Source of the DNA: Taklimakanibacter sp050246735
GTDB lineage: Bacteria > Pseudomonadota > Alphaproteobacteria > Rhizobiales > Aestuariivirgaceae
DNA length: 64,000 nucleotides
Assembly: GCA_050246735.1 (NCBI GenBank)
Contig: JBFWVM010000023.1
Location: 20,344-84,343 of the forward strand
Direction: 5' to 3'
Both the position numbers and the translations under genes were made by a program. This document shows, piece by piece, positions 41,911 to 51,200 of the stretch (its first letter is position 1; each line of letters opens with the position of its first letter). The notes beneath the pieces are model-generated. The model searched no databases, was not told the DNA's origin, and saw only the letters and a program-made list of their open reading frames with translations.

Positions 41911-43161
41911 TTAGCTCGCGGGCTGCGGCTTGGGCGCACCCTCTTCCGCCTGCGCCTGGGCGGCGACCGGCGTCGTCATCGGGCCTACTTTCATGATGTC
42001 GCCGGCCGAGGCCCTGACCGTGGTCGGACGCTGCTGGCGCCGCCAGAAGGCATGCACGGCCATGATCACATAGATCACCGCCATGAAGGTCATGAAGCCC
42101 GACGATCCCAGATACTGCATGAAGAAGCCCGCGATCGACGGACCCGCCATGGCGCCGGTGCCGTAGAGCAGGACGAGCTTGCTCGAGGCTCCGAGCATCT
42201 GCTCCTTCGCCATGTGGTCGTTGGCATGCGCGATGACGAGTGAATAGATCGGCAAGGCGATGGCGCCGAACACGGTGAAAAGGCCGATGAGCATGGCGGA
42301 GGAGATGCCCGCCGCCGGAATGCTCACGATCGCGATCGCCGCCGCGATGGCGCTCAGGATCATGATGATGCTGCGCCGGTCATAGCGGTCCGAGAGAACT
42401 CCCGCCGGATATTGCGATACGATGAGCGCCAGGGGCGGCAGCGCCATCATCACCGAGACGAGCGCCAGCGGCAGCCCCTGCATCAGGGCATAGACGGCGC
42501 CCATGCTGAAGAAGGCGCTCTGGGCAAGGCCGCTCGCCAGGGTCGCGACGATGGCGAGCGGCGAGGAGCGGTAGATCTCGGCCAGCGTCACCGGGCGCGT
42601 GCCGGCCAGGCTCGGGGTCTCGCTCGGCATCAGCGTGAGCGGCAGCATCGCCATCGACAGCAGGGCCGAGACGATGATGAAGCGCGAAAAGCCCGATGAA
42701 TCGGCGACGTTGAGGAGGAATTGCCCAAGGCCCATCGCCGCATAGGTGATGATCATATAGACCGACAGCAGCTGGCCGCGGTTCCTGTTCGTCGAGGCCG
42801 AATTGAGCCAGCTCTCGCAGACGATGAACAGGCCCGAGGTGCACAGGCCCGCGACGAAGCGCATGAGAAACCACCAGACCGGCTCGACCCACAGCGGGAT
42901 CAGCAGCACCGCCGTCGAGACGACGGAAGCGAAGGCGGCAAAGACGCGGATGTGGCCGACGCTCTGGACGATGCGCGGCGTGACGATGGAGCTCAGAAGG
43001 AGGCCGGCGAAATAGCCGGACATGATCAGGCCGGTGGTCGCGGCATCGAAGTTCTCGGCGCTGGCCCTGACGCCGATCAGCGAGCCATGCAGGCCATGAC
43101 CGAGCGACAGGATGGCGACGCCGAGCAGGAGTACCCAGACCGACCGCAAACCGGCAAACAT
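41911..43161 (-). CDS. MFS transporter
   Basis: 416 residues with about 12 membrane helices. The loop SGYFAGLLLSSIVTPRIVQSVGHIR resembles the YcaD/UMF-type group of the major facilitator superfamily. Substrate unknown. The cytoplasmic C-terminus is Ala/Gln-rich. It is isolated, with a receiver-like gene 85 bp upstream on the same strand. Confidence 0.9.
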   Translation of the reverse strand: MFAGLRSVWVLLLGVAILSLGHGLHGSLIGVRASAENFDAATTGLIMSGYFAGLLLSSIVTPRIVQSVGHIRVFAAFASVVSTAVLLIPLWVEPVWWFLMRFVAGLCTSGLFIVCESWLNSASTNRNRGQLLSVYMIITYAAMGLGQFLLNVADSSGFSRFIIVSALLSMAMLPLTLMPSETPSLAGTRPVTLAEIYRSSPLAIVATLASGLAQSAFFSMGAVYALMQGLPLALVSVMMALPPLALIVSQYPAGVLSDRYDRRSIIMILSAIAAAIAIVSIPAAGISSAMLIGLFTVFGAIALPIYSLVIAHANDHMAKEQMLGASSKLVLLYGTGAMAGPSIAGFFMQYLGSSGFMTFMAVIYVIMAVHAFWRRQQRPTTVRASAGDIMKVGPMTTPVAAQAQAEEGAPKPQPAS

Positions 43162-43246
43162 CTAAACCCCTCTGCTATCCGGACGTCGCCTACTGCACGG
43201 AGATTGTGAAAGGATTGTGCTCGCTTCGAGCCCTTGTCACGGAAAA

Positions 43247-43612
43247 TCAGAGCAGGCCGACCTGCTTCAGCTTGAACTCGAGCAGGTCGCGGTCGAAGGG
43301 CTTGAGCAGGAATTCCGCCGCGCCTTCGATGATCGCGCTGCCGATCTCGTCGGTATCGGCCCTTTCCGTATAGACCAGGACGACCGGCTTGCGTCCGTTG
43401 GCGGCCCTGCGCACGCGCTTGACGAACTCGCCGGCGCTCATGCTGCCGACCCGGTCGGCCGTGACCACGATATCGGGAGAATTGGCGCGGCAGTGCTTGA
43501 GAGCGGCATCCGCCGAAGCGGTCTCGGCCATGTCGAACCCATACTGACCCAGGAGTTCGCTCAAGGCCCGACGCTCCGCGTGATCCTCATCGACAAGCAG
43601 ACATCTTGTCAT
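43247..43612 (-). CDS. Single-domain receiver-like protein lacking the usual phospho-Asp
   Basis: 121 residues with receiver fold: LLVDEDHAERR holds the acidic pair and AAEFLLKPFDRD the conserved Lys-Pro. Where receivers have hydrophobic strand then Asp (PDLVLLD), this one reads PDIVVTADRVG, with Ala at the phospho-acceptor place and Asp one step later. It may be phosphorylation-independent or use the shifted Asp. ATG 43612 follows GGAAGGA. A CtrA-type site lies 73-87 bp upstream. Confidence 0.82.
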   Translation of the reverse strand: MTRCLLVDEDHAERRALSELLGQYGFDMAETASADAALKHCRANSPDIVVTADRVGSMSAGEFVKRVRRAANGRKPVVLVYTERADTDEIGSAIIEGAAEFLLKPFDRDLLEFKLKQVGLL

Positions 43613-43957
43613 GTCGACTATTCCTTCCAGACGCATCCGCAACCGTGCCGTTATTGCCTTAAGGGAGTCCTGCGGCCGTGGTGGTTAATGCGTCGTTAAC
43701 AATGTTTCCACAACCGCTCTGCCCAAGAAAAAACAAACCTTTTCATGCTGTTGGGGTATCATATCACCGGCTTATCCACAGCCCTCGATTGTGGCGGTTT
43801 GATGCCTTTCCGGGACTCCTCCGGCGACTCACCGTCAAATTCCAGGAGAGTCCGGAAGGTTTGCATTCCGCAGCGTCATCGTTCGAAGGTGGGAAAGGGG
43901 TATCCACCTCGCAGCCGCATGCTTTAGGAAGTCCGCAGCAAGCCAAGGGAGCACCCC
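43613..43957. other. 345-bp divergent intergenic region
   Basis: No gene is seen here. It contains a CtrA-type site (43685-43699), a perfect DnaA box TTATCCACA (43772-43780), and the promoters of the receiver and MaoC genes. A single DnaA box is not evidence of an origin. Confidence 0.5.
43685..43699. promoter_or_regulatory. CtrA-type site TTAA-N7-TTAA
   Basis: TTAA-TGCGTCG-TTAA followed by C fits the full CtrA consensus of alphaproteobacteria. It lies upstream of the receiver-like gene and could place it under cell-cycle control. Confidence 0.5.
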
Positions 43958-44416
43958 ATGCCAGGATTGTGGTTCGACGAATTCGAGGCCGGCAAACTCT
44001 ACCGCCATCCCATCACCCGCACCGTGACCGAGATGGACAATATGATGTTCTCCTGCCTGACCATGAATCCGCAGCCCTTGCATATCGACCGGCATTTCTC
44101 GGCCCAGACCGAATGGGGGCAGCCGATCATGAACTCGCTGTTCACGCTCGGCCTCATGATCGGGATCTCGGTGAACGACCTGACCCTCGGCACCACCATC
44201 GCCAATCTCGGGATGACTGAAGTGAAGTTCCCCGCTCCCCTCTTCCAGGGCGATACGGTCAATGTCACGACCGAGGTGATCGCCAAGCGCGAGAGCCGAT
44301 CCAGACCGGAGGCCGGCATCGTCGATTTCCACCACAAGGCGTTCAAGCAGGACGGCACCCTCGTCGCCGAATGCCGGCGGCAGGCCTTCATGCGCAAGCG
44401 CCCCGTCCGGGCCTAG
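43958..44416 (+). CDS. MaoC-family dehydratase
   Basis: 152 residues of the hotdog fold: ITRTVTEMDNMMFSCLTMNPQPLHID carries the hydratase Asp/His region and GDTVNVTTEVIAKRESRS the second half. With the CoA-ester lyase 3 bp downstream this resembles mesaconyl- or methylmalyl-CoA hydratase pairs; actual substrate unknown. Confidence 0.9.
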   Translation: MPGLWFDEFEAGKLYRHPITRTVTEMDNMMFSCLTMNPQPLHIDRHFSAQTEWGQPIMNSLFTLGLMIGISVNDLTLGTTIANLGMTEVKFPAPLFQGDTVNVTTEVIAKRESRSRPEAGIVDFHHKAFKQDGTLVAECRRQAFMRKRPVRA

Positions 44417-44419
44417 ACG

Positions 44420-45253
44420 ATGCGCTCGCTCCTCTTCGTGCCGGCCGACAGCGGGAAGAAGGTCCCCAGGGCGCTCGCATCGGATGCCGACGTGGTGATC
44501 CTCGATCTCGAGGACTCGGTGGCGCTCCCCGACAAGCCCAAAGCGCGCGCGATGGCGCGTGAGGTCCTTGCGTCGCCCCGCGGCCGCTCGCGTCTGTTCG
44601 TGCGGGTCAACGCGCTGGCGAGCGGGCTCGTCGGCGATGACCTTGCCGCGGTGGCCGCGGCCAGGCCCGACGGCCTCTTGCTGCCCAAATCCGAGTCGGG
44701 CGGCGACGCGAAGCGCCTCATCGCCATGGCGAAGCTTCCCGTCATCGCCATCGCCACCGAGACGCCGGCCGCGATGTTCAATCTCGGCACCTATGGCGGT
44801 TGCGGGCCTGATCTTCTCGGCCTCACCTGGGGCATGGAGGATCTCGCCGCAGCCCTCGGCGCCCAGTCGAACCGCGACGCGCAGGGACGGCCCACCGCGC
44901 CCTATGACCTGGCCCGCACCCTGTGCCTGATCGGCGCGCGCGCCGCCGGCGTCGAGCCGATCGACGGTGTCTACGCGAACTTCCGCGATCTGGCGGGGCT
45001 CGAGACCCAATGCCGCGAGGCGGTGCGCGACGGCTTCACCGCCAAACTATGCATCCATCCCGACCAGGTCGGCGTCGTCAACCGCGTCTTCACCCCCTCG
45101 CCCGAGGCGGTCGGCAGGGCCAGGCGCATCGTCGAGGCTTTCGCGGCCGCGGGCGGTGCCGGCGTCATCGGCCTTGACGGCGAGATGCTCGACGTGCCGC
45201 ACCTCAAGGCGGCGAAGGCCTTGCTGGCGCGCGGGAGGAACCGGCCCGGCTAA
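44420..45253 (+). CDS. HpcH/CitE-family CoA-ester lyase
   Basis: 277 residues of the TIM-barrel aldolase family: SLLFVPADSGKKVPRA, VVILDLEDSVALPDK with the metal-binding acids, and GLTWGMEDLAAALG. Likely cleaves malyl-, methylmalyl- or citramalyl-CoA type esters with its MaoC partner. The C-terminal four bases overlap the convergent flavin reductase gene. Confidence 0.92.
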   Translation: MRSLLFVPADSGKKVPRALASDADVVILDLEDSVALPDKPKARAMAREVLASPRGRSRLFVRVNALASGLVGDDLAAVAAARPDGLLLPKSESGGDAKRLIAMAKLPVIAIATETPAAMFNLGTYGGCGPDLLGLTWGMEDLAAALGAQSNRDAQGRPTAPYDLARTLCLIGARAAGVEPIDGVYANFRDLAGLETQCREAVRDGFTAKLCIHPDQVGVVNRVFTPSPEAVGRARRIVEAFAAAGGAGVIGLDGEMLDVPHLKAAKALLARGRNRPG

Positions 45254-45846
45254 TCCGGCCGGCGCATGCGCCATACCGTCTCGACCGTCGTGAACTCGCT
45301 GTAGCCCAGGCGGGCGATGGGCTTCATCGCGGCCGTGTCGACGCGGCCGTCTACGATGAAACGGTCGTCGATATAGACCCCGACCACCCGTCCGATGATG
45401 GCCCAGTTGGCGGCGTCGCCGTGATCGTCGGTCAGGGGCACGATCTGGAACAGCCGGCATTCGAGCGCCGCCGGGCTTTCGCTGACGCGCGGCGCCGTGA
45501 CGAAACGCGACGGCGCGGGCGTCAGGCCCGCGAGCTTGAATTCGTCGACGTCGGGCGCCACGCGCGTCGATGACGCGTTCATCTGCTCGCGCAGCTCATA
45601 GGTTGCGATGTTGACGACGAATTCCGCGGTCGCCTCGATGTTGGCGAGCGAATCCTTCATGCCCGACGATCCGATCACGATGTAGTGCGGCTTCTCGGAA
45701 ACCGCATTGAAGAAGCTGTAGGGCGCGAGGTTGGGGACGCCGTTCCTGGACATGCTGGAGATCCAGCCGATCGGGCGCGGCACCACGACCGCCTTGAACG
45801 GGTCGTTGGCCAGGCCATGCAGATTGTCGATCGCATCGTAATGCAT
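45250..45846 (-). CDS. Flavin reductase-like domain protein
   Basis: 198 residues of the flavin-reductase-like / flavoredoxin family: VVVPRPIGWISSMSRNG, LAPYSFFNAVSEKPHYIVIG and TAEFVVNIAT. It binds FMN and is often a redox partner or oxidoreductase. It overlaps the HAD gene by one base (TGATG) in a three-gene minus-strand operon. Confidence 0.9.
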   Translation of the reverse strand: MHYDAIDNLHGLANDPFKAVVVPRPIGWISSMSRNGVPNLAPYSFFNAVSEKPHYIVIGSSGMKDSLANIEATAEFVVNIATYELREQMNASSTRVAPDVDEFKLAGLTPAPSRFVTAPRVSESPAALECRLFQIVPLTDDHGDAANWAIIGRVVGVYIDDRFIVDGRVDTAAMKPIARLGYSEFTTVETVWRMRRPD

Positions 45847-46559
45847 CAGCCGGTTTTCCCCCTCAGCAGCGCCGGCAGCTCCGCGATGTCGGCGATCACG
45901 TGATCGGCGAGCGGCATCAGATGGTCCGCCGCCGAATTGCCGGAGAGCACGCCGATGGCGAGCGCCGCTCCGGCATCATGCGCCGTCTCCATGTCATGCG
46001 GATTGTCACCCACCATGGCGACCTCGTCCGCCCTCATGCCGGTGGCGTCGGCGAAGGCATGGATCATGTCGCCGAAGGGTTTCGGCCGCTTCACGCTGTC
46101 CGCGCCGAGGATGACGTCGAAGAGCTGGTCGGCGCCCAGGGCGCCCATATGCAGCGCTGCCGATGCGGCCGTGTCGTTGGTGGCGACGCCGAGCCTCAGC
46201 CCCATCCCGCGCAGTTCCTCGAGGATCGGCCTGAGCGGCAGCAGCGGTTTCAGATGCCTGAGGCCGAGATCGCGATAGTCGACGTCGAGCAGCTTCATCT
46301 TCCGGGCGACACCCGAAGCATCGAGCCCGGGCCACCAGACCTCGATGATGTCGCGTGTCGTGCCTTGCGCCAGGACGGACCCCGCCTTGAAGGCGCCGCT
46401 CGCCGGATCGTAGCCCGCGGCCACGAACTTCGCCTCGACCTCGGCCGGATCGTGCCCGGCGAAGACCTCCGCGAGGAGCTGCCTGTAGGCCGGAACCCAT
46501 GTGCCGGTCACGTCGATCAGCGTTCCGTCCTTGTCGAAGAGAACTCCCTTGATCGGCAT
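45846..46559 (-). CDS. HAD-family hydrolase (phosphoglycolate-phosphatase-like)
   Basis: 237 residues with HAD motif I FDKDGTLIDV, motif II GVATND, and motif IV MVGDNPHDMETAHDAG. It likely dephosphorylates a small metabolite. It follows the nitroreductase gene by 8 bp and overlaps the flavin reductase gene. Confidence 0.92.
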   Translation of the reverse strand: MPIKGVLFDKDGTLIDVTGTWVPAYRQLLAEVFAGHDPAEVEAKFVAAGYDPASGAFKAGSVLAQGTTRDIIEVWWPGLDASGVARKMKLLDVDYRDLGLRHLKPLLPLRPILEELRGMGLRLGVATNDTAASAALHMGALGADQLFDVILGADSVKRPKPFGDMIHAFADATGMRADEVAMVGDNPHDMETAHDAGAALAIGVLSGNSAADHLMPLADHVIADIAELPALLRGKTG

Positions 46560-46567
46560 GAGAGGGG

Positions 46568-47155
46568 TCAGCCCCGCCAGCGGGTGATGAGGCTTTCGGG
46601 ATCCGGCCGCGGCCGGTCCTCGAGCGCCGCTTGCGGCGTCCCCAGATAGACGATGCCGGCGATCTTCTCGGCGGCGCCCAGGCCCATGGCCTTCATGATC
46701 TCCGCATCATAGGCGATCCAGTCGGTGTTCCATTGTGCGCCGATCCCGAGGGCCGCCGCGGCGAGCAGGAGATTCTGGGTCAGGGCGCCGGCGGAGAGGA
46801 GTTGCTCCCATTCCGGGATCTTGACATGCGGCGCCGCGCGCGAAACGACGACGAGCACGGTTGGAGCCCTGAGGAAGAGGCCCGCCTGGAAGGAGAGCGA
46901 ATCCGCGCCGTGATCCGGATGCAGCCGCTGCCAGCGCGCCTTGATGATCTCGCCGAACTTCTCCCGTGCCTCGCCCTCGAACAGGACCAGCCGCCATGGC
47001 GTCAGCTTGCCGTGATCGGGCACGCGCACGGCGATCTCGAGAATGGCCTTCAGCTGCTCGGGTGTCGGCCCCGGCTCGCCCATGGCTTTGACGGATGCCG
47101 ATTTGCGGGTTCGAAGCAGGTTGAGGGCCGAAGAGGTGTCGTTGAGGCTGGTCAT
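46568..47155 (-). CDS. Nitroreductase-family protein (YdjA type)
   Basis: 195 residues: RTRKSASVKAMGEPGPTPEQL, RVPDHGKLTPWRLVLFEGEA and GAQWNTDWIAYD are typical of the short FMN-dependent YdjA group. ATG 47155 (MTSLNDTSS) is preferred to the open frame up to 47212. First gene of the operon with the HAD and flavin reductase genes. Confidence 0.92.
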   Translation of the reverse strand: MTSLNDTSSALNLLRTRKSASVKAMGEPGPTPEQLKAILEIAVRVPDHGKLTPWRLVLFEGEAREKFGEIIKARWQRLHPDHGADSLSFQAGLFLRAPTVLVVVSRAAPHVKIPEWEQLLSAGALTQNLLLAAAALGIGAQWNTDWIAYDAEIMKAMGLGAAEKIAGIVYLGTPQAALEDRPRPDPESLITRWRG

Positions 47156-47227
47156 GGTCCTTAACAAGAGAAGCCCCGCGGCAAAGTCAAGATCGGAAAC
47201 AACAAGGCTCAATTGCGAGGAATGGCG

Positions 47228-47242
47228 TTAACCAAAAATTAA
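47228..47242. promoter_or_regulatory. CtrA-type site TTAA-CCAAAAA-TTAA
   Basis: A full TTAA-N7-TTAA site lies between the divergent nitroreductase operon and the exported protein at 47318 (75 bp upstream of the latter). Confidence 0.5.
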
Positions 47243-47317
47243 GCATGTCGTTGAGGCCGCGCCTTTTCTCGTGTTGGCTCTGCCCGACCGGCTGAGGGAA
47301 ACAGGGGAACGTCTCGC

Positions 47318-48229
47318 ATGCACGTCGGCTTCATCCGTGCAGCTTCACTGGGCCGCCAGGGGCTTGGATGCCTCCTGGCGGCACTGCTTTGGACCACCGC
47401 CACTGCCTTTGCCGCCTCGTCCACCGCCGCCATAGACCGCGCCCCCGAGATCGCGCGGTCGGGCGAGGACGTCGGCGCCGAGGTGCGCATCGAGCTCACC
47501 CGGCCCGGCAACGAAGGCCTCACCTTCAATGCCCGCCTCAGCCGCGACGGCGGCCTCGTCACCCGACCCATCTCCTGGCAGGTGAGGACGTTCGGCGGCG
47601 AGACTCTCCTCTCGCGCGACGCCGACGAGGCCTCGCTCATGGCCGAGCCCGGCGACTATGTGGTGGAGGCGGGTTATGGCGCGGTGAAGGTCGAGCGCCG
47701 GCTCACCTTGCTTGCAGGCGAGCGCCTGGCGGTGACCTTCGTGCTCAATGCCGGCGGCCTGCGCGTCCTCCCGAAGCTCAAGCAGATCGGCCTCCCCGCC
47801 GCCCGGCCCTTCACCAGCGTCTACAGGTCGTCCGGAGTGGATGGCGGCACGCTCGTCGCCATCACCGAGGAGCCGGGCGAGATCCTGAGGCTGGGCGCCG
47901 GGTCCTATCGCATCGAGAGCCGCTTCCAGCCCGGCAATGCCGAGGCCATGACCGATGTCACGGTCAAGCCGGGCGTGCTTTCCGCGGTCGAGATCGACAT
48001 GAACGCCGGCATCGCGCGCCTCGACGCCTCCGCCGTCGGCGGGCGTGAGATCTACTGGATCATCGCCGATGCCAGGGGAGAGAGGCTCCCCGGCATTCTC
48101 GGACCCACCGCCGATGTGGTGCTGAAGCCCGGCCGCTATATGCTCCGCACGCGGATCGACGGCGTCGAGAGGATCTCGGCGTTCACCATCGAGCCCGGGC
48201 GCGTCAGCGCCATCATCCAGTCCAATTAA
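47318..48229 (+). CDS. Exported beta-rich protein of unknown function
   Basis: 303 residues. The signal peptide ends near TATAFAASS. The rest contains repeated motifs of the form PGDYVVEAGYGAVKVERRLTL, LGAGSYRIESRFQPG and KPGRYMLRTRIDGVE, suggesting three or more related beta-sandwich modules of roughly 80 residues. I do not recognise the family. It ends 4 bp inside the convergent cyclase-ATPase gene. Confidence 0.72.
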   Translation: MHVGFIRAASLGRQGLGCLLAALLWTTATAFAASSTAAIDRAPEIARSGEDVGAEVRIELTRPGNEGLTFNARLSRDGGLVTRPISWQVRTFGGETLLSRDADEASLMAEPGDYVVEAGYGAVKVERRLTLLAGERLAVTFVLNAGGLRVLPKLKQIGLPAARPFTSVYRSSGVDGGTLVAITEEPGEILRLGAGSYRIESRFQPGNAEAMTDVTVKPGVLSAVEIDMNAGIARLDASAVGGREIYWIIADARGERLPGILGPTADVVLKPGRYMLRTRIDGVERISAFTIEPGRVSAIIQSN

Positions 48230-51200
48230 GCCAGGGCGGCGATCGCTTCGTCGAGAGCCCGCGTGGCGCGCACCAGGCCGTATTCGCGGCCTTCTGTCGC
48301 CAGCCGTGCAAGCTCGGCTCTCGCCGCGTCGCTGCGCTCGCCGCGGCCGACGCGGATCAGGATGCGCGCCCGCCCGATGAAGAAGACCGCCCAGGGGAAC
48401 GGCTCTTCCGCGATGTAGTCGGCCAGCGCCTGGGCGAAGCTCTCGGCGGCGTCCCATTCGCCGCGCTTCAGCGACGCCGTCATCATGTGAGTGTTGAAAT
48501 ACATGTGATTGTGGACCGGGGCGCCCGCGCCGAGGATGGCGCGCGCCTTGGCGATCCGGGCCTGCCGCTCGCTCTCGCTGCCGGCGAGCTCGGCCAGCAT
48601 GCCGAGCACGATCGGTCCCATGTAGTTGAGGCTCGTCTCGGCGGAAAGCCTGTACGCCCAGTCGGCATAGTGCCGGGCCTCGTCGCGATTTCCGGCGGCG
48701 AGCGCCAGCTCGGCGAAGAACATCTTGCTTTCCGCCTCGAACCGCTTGGCGCCGAGCGCGACGGCGATCTCGTCCGCCTTGACCGCATGCTCGCGCGCCG
48801 CCGCGGTCTCGTCCGCCTCGAACTTGCGGAAATAGCTGCAGTGATGCGCGATCATCAGCGCCCGCCGCGCTCCGGCGCGCTCGGCAAGCGCGACCGCCTC
48901 GCGGTTGCAGTCGTCGGCTTCGCGCCATTCGCCTTTGGCGAGGGCGGTGATGGCCCACATCGGCAGATTGGCGACCTCGATGCGGCCGAAGCCTTCCCGG
49001 CGCGCCAGCGTCACGCAGCGGCTGAACGCGCCATGGGCGCTGAGCATGCGGCCATTGGCATAGTAGCCGTCGCCGAGCCCGCCCAGGGCGCGGATCTCGG
49101 CCTCGATCGATCCGGCCTCGCGGGCGAAGTCGAGCGCCTTGCGGTGCTCGGCCAGGCACTCGGCGAGCCGGCCTTGCGGAAACAGGAGGTTGCCGCGCAA
49201 GTGATGCGACCGCGACAGCTCATGCAGGAGCCGGTCGCTTCCGGCGACGGCGTCGGCCCGGTCGAGGGCGGCGAAGGCTTCATCGAAGCGGTCCGACAGC
49301 CTGAGACTCTGCGCGAAGCCGATATTGGCCCGGCAGGACAGCGCCCGGTTCCCTTCGGCGAGGCGCAAGGCTTCGGGCCAGACCTCGAGCGAGGGCTTGA
49401 TCTCCCCGGTCTCGAGCAGCATCTCGGCCCGGCGCGTGAGCAGCTCCGCCTTGCGCGCGCCCTCCTCCGCCAGCGCCGCGGCGCGGGCATTGAGCACGAT
49501 CGCGCTGTCGTAATGGTAGATCGCCCATTCGCTCTGCGCGGCATCGTCATAGGCATCGACGGCCCGCGGATCCTGCGCCTGATCGAGATGGCCGGCGGTC
49601 AGGAGCTTGTCACGCTCCCTGAACCAGTCGGCCGCCTTCGCATGCAGCGCCCGGCGGCGCGATTTGGGCAAGGTACCGTATGTCGCGTCGCGCACCAGCG
49701 CATGCACGAACTCATATCCATTCCCGCCCGGCCTGATGAGCACGGCATCGACAAGGGTCTTGAGCGCCGCGTCCTTTTCCCCTGCCAGATGGTCGAGCTC
49801 TTCCTGGGTGAAGCGCTGGCCCAGCACGGACGCCGCCTGCATGATGCGCCGGTCTCTTTCGGACAGGCGGTCGAGCCGTGCGACGACCAGGCTCTGGATC
49901 GATTGCGGCAGCGCTTCGCCGCCGGTGTTCGTCTTGTGGTGCAGCAGCTGGACGAGGAACAGCGGATTGCCGGCGGCGCGCGCCAGGACCTCCCTGACGA
50001 GTCCGCTCTTTCCCGCGAAGACCTGGCCGGCGAGGCTCGCCGCCTCCTGATCGGTCAGGGCGGCAAGATCGAGCACCGTTGTCGGAAGGGGCGCGATCCG
50101 CTTTTGCCAGGCCGCATCGATCGGGTCGCGTTCCGGACGCGCCGTGAAGACGAGATCGATCGGATGGGAGACTGCGGCGAGCGCCAGGGCCTCGATCATG
50201 TCGAGCCCGTCGTCGTCGATCCAATGCAGGTCCTCGACCGCGATGCACAGCGGCGCTTGCCGCGCGGCGAGGGCCGCGAGCCTGGCCAGCGTGGCGATCC
50301 GCGCTGTCCGCCGGCCCTGCGCGTCGAACGTGTCGAAGACACGGGCGAGCCGCGGCGGCAGCATGACGCCCATGAGATCGTGCAGGAAGGTCTCGTCACG
50401 CTCGCCGAGGCCGGTCCGCGTTGCAAAATCATCGAGCCGCGGCGGCTGCGCCTCGGACCTGCCGCTCCCGGCGGCGAGCAGCGCCTCGGTGAGGATGCGG
50501 CGGAGCTGCGACTGGCTGCCGGCGCCGAAGCGCATGACCGATGCGGCAAGAAAGGTGAGGCCCCTGCGGCGCGCCATGGATGCCGCCTCTTCGAGCAACC
50601 GCGACTTGCCGATGCCGGCGTCGCCCCGGATGTGAACGATTCGCCCGGTGCCTTGCCGGGCGGTCTCGGCGAACGCCGCCTCGATCCGCGTCATCTCGGC
50701 CTTGCGCCCGACGAAGCGCGGAGCGCTCGCGTCTCTTTTCCCTCGCTGTTGCGAGGCCATCCGGAAGACGGGAAGCGGTTCGGCGAAGCCGTCGAGCCGC
50801 CGGCGCCCCAATGCCTCCACCCCATGCCGGTGCGAGACGGAGGACGCCAGATCCTCCGACAGCAGGATCTCGCCGCGCTGCGCCAGATCGCACAGGCGCG
50901 CCGCGAGGTTGACCGAGGAACCGGTGATCGTATAGGGCCGGTGGACGTCGCTCCCCGTCGTCGCCGCCAGCACCGTGCCCGCCGCCAGGCCGCAATGGAC
51001 GTCGATGTGACCGGCGCGGTAGCGCTCCGCCAGCGGCTCGAGCCCATCGCGGATGGCGATGGCGGCGGCGACCGCACGCTCGGCATCGTCGCCATGAGCG
51101 ATGGGAGCGCCGAATACCGCCATGACGCAGTCGCCTATATGCTTGTCGACCGTGCCGCCCAGCTTCACGATCACGCCGTCGGTCAAGGCGAAAAAATCGT

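Noticed and set aside
43772..43780. DnaA box as a sign of a replication origin
   Set aside because: Only one perfect box, with no AT-rich unwinding region and no origin-linked genes.
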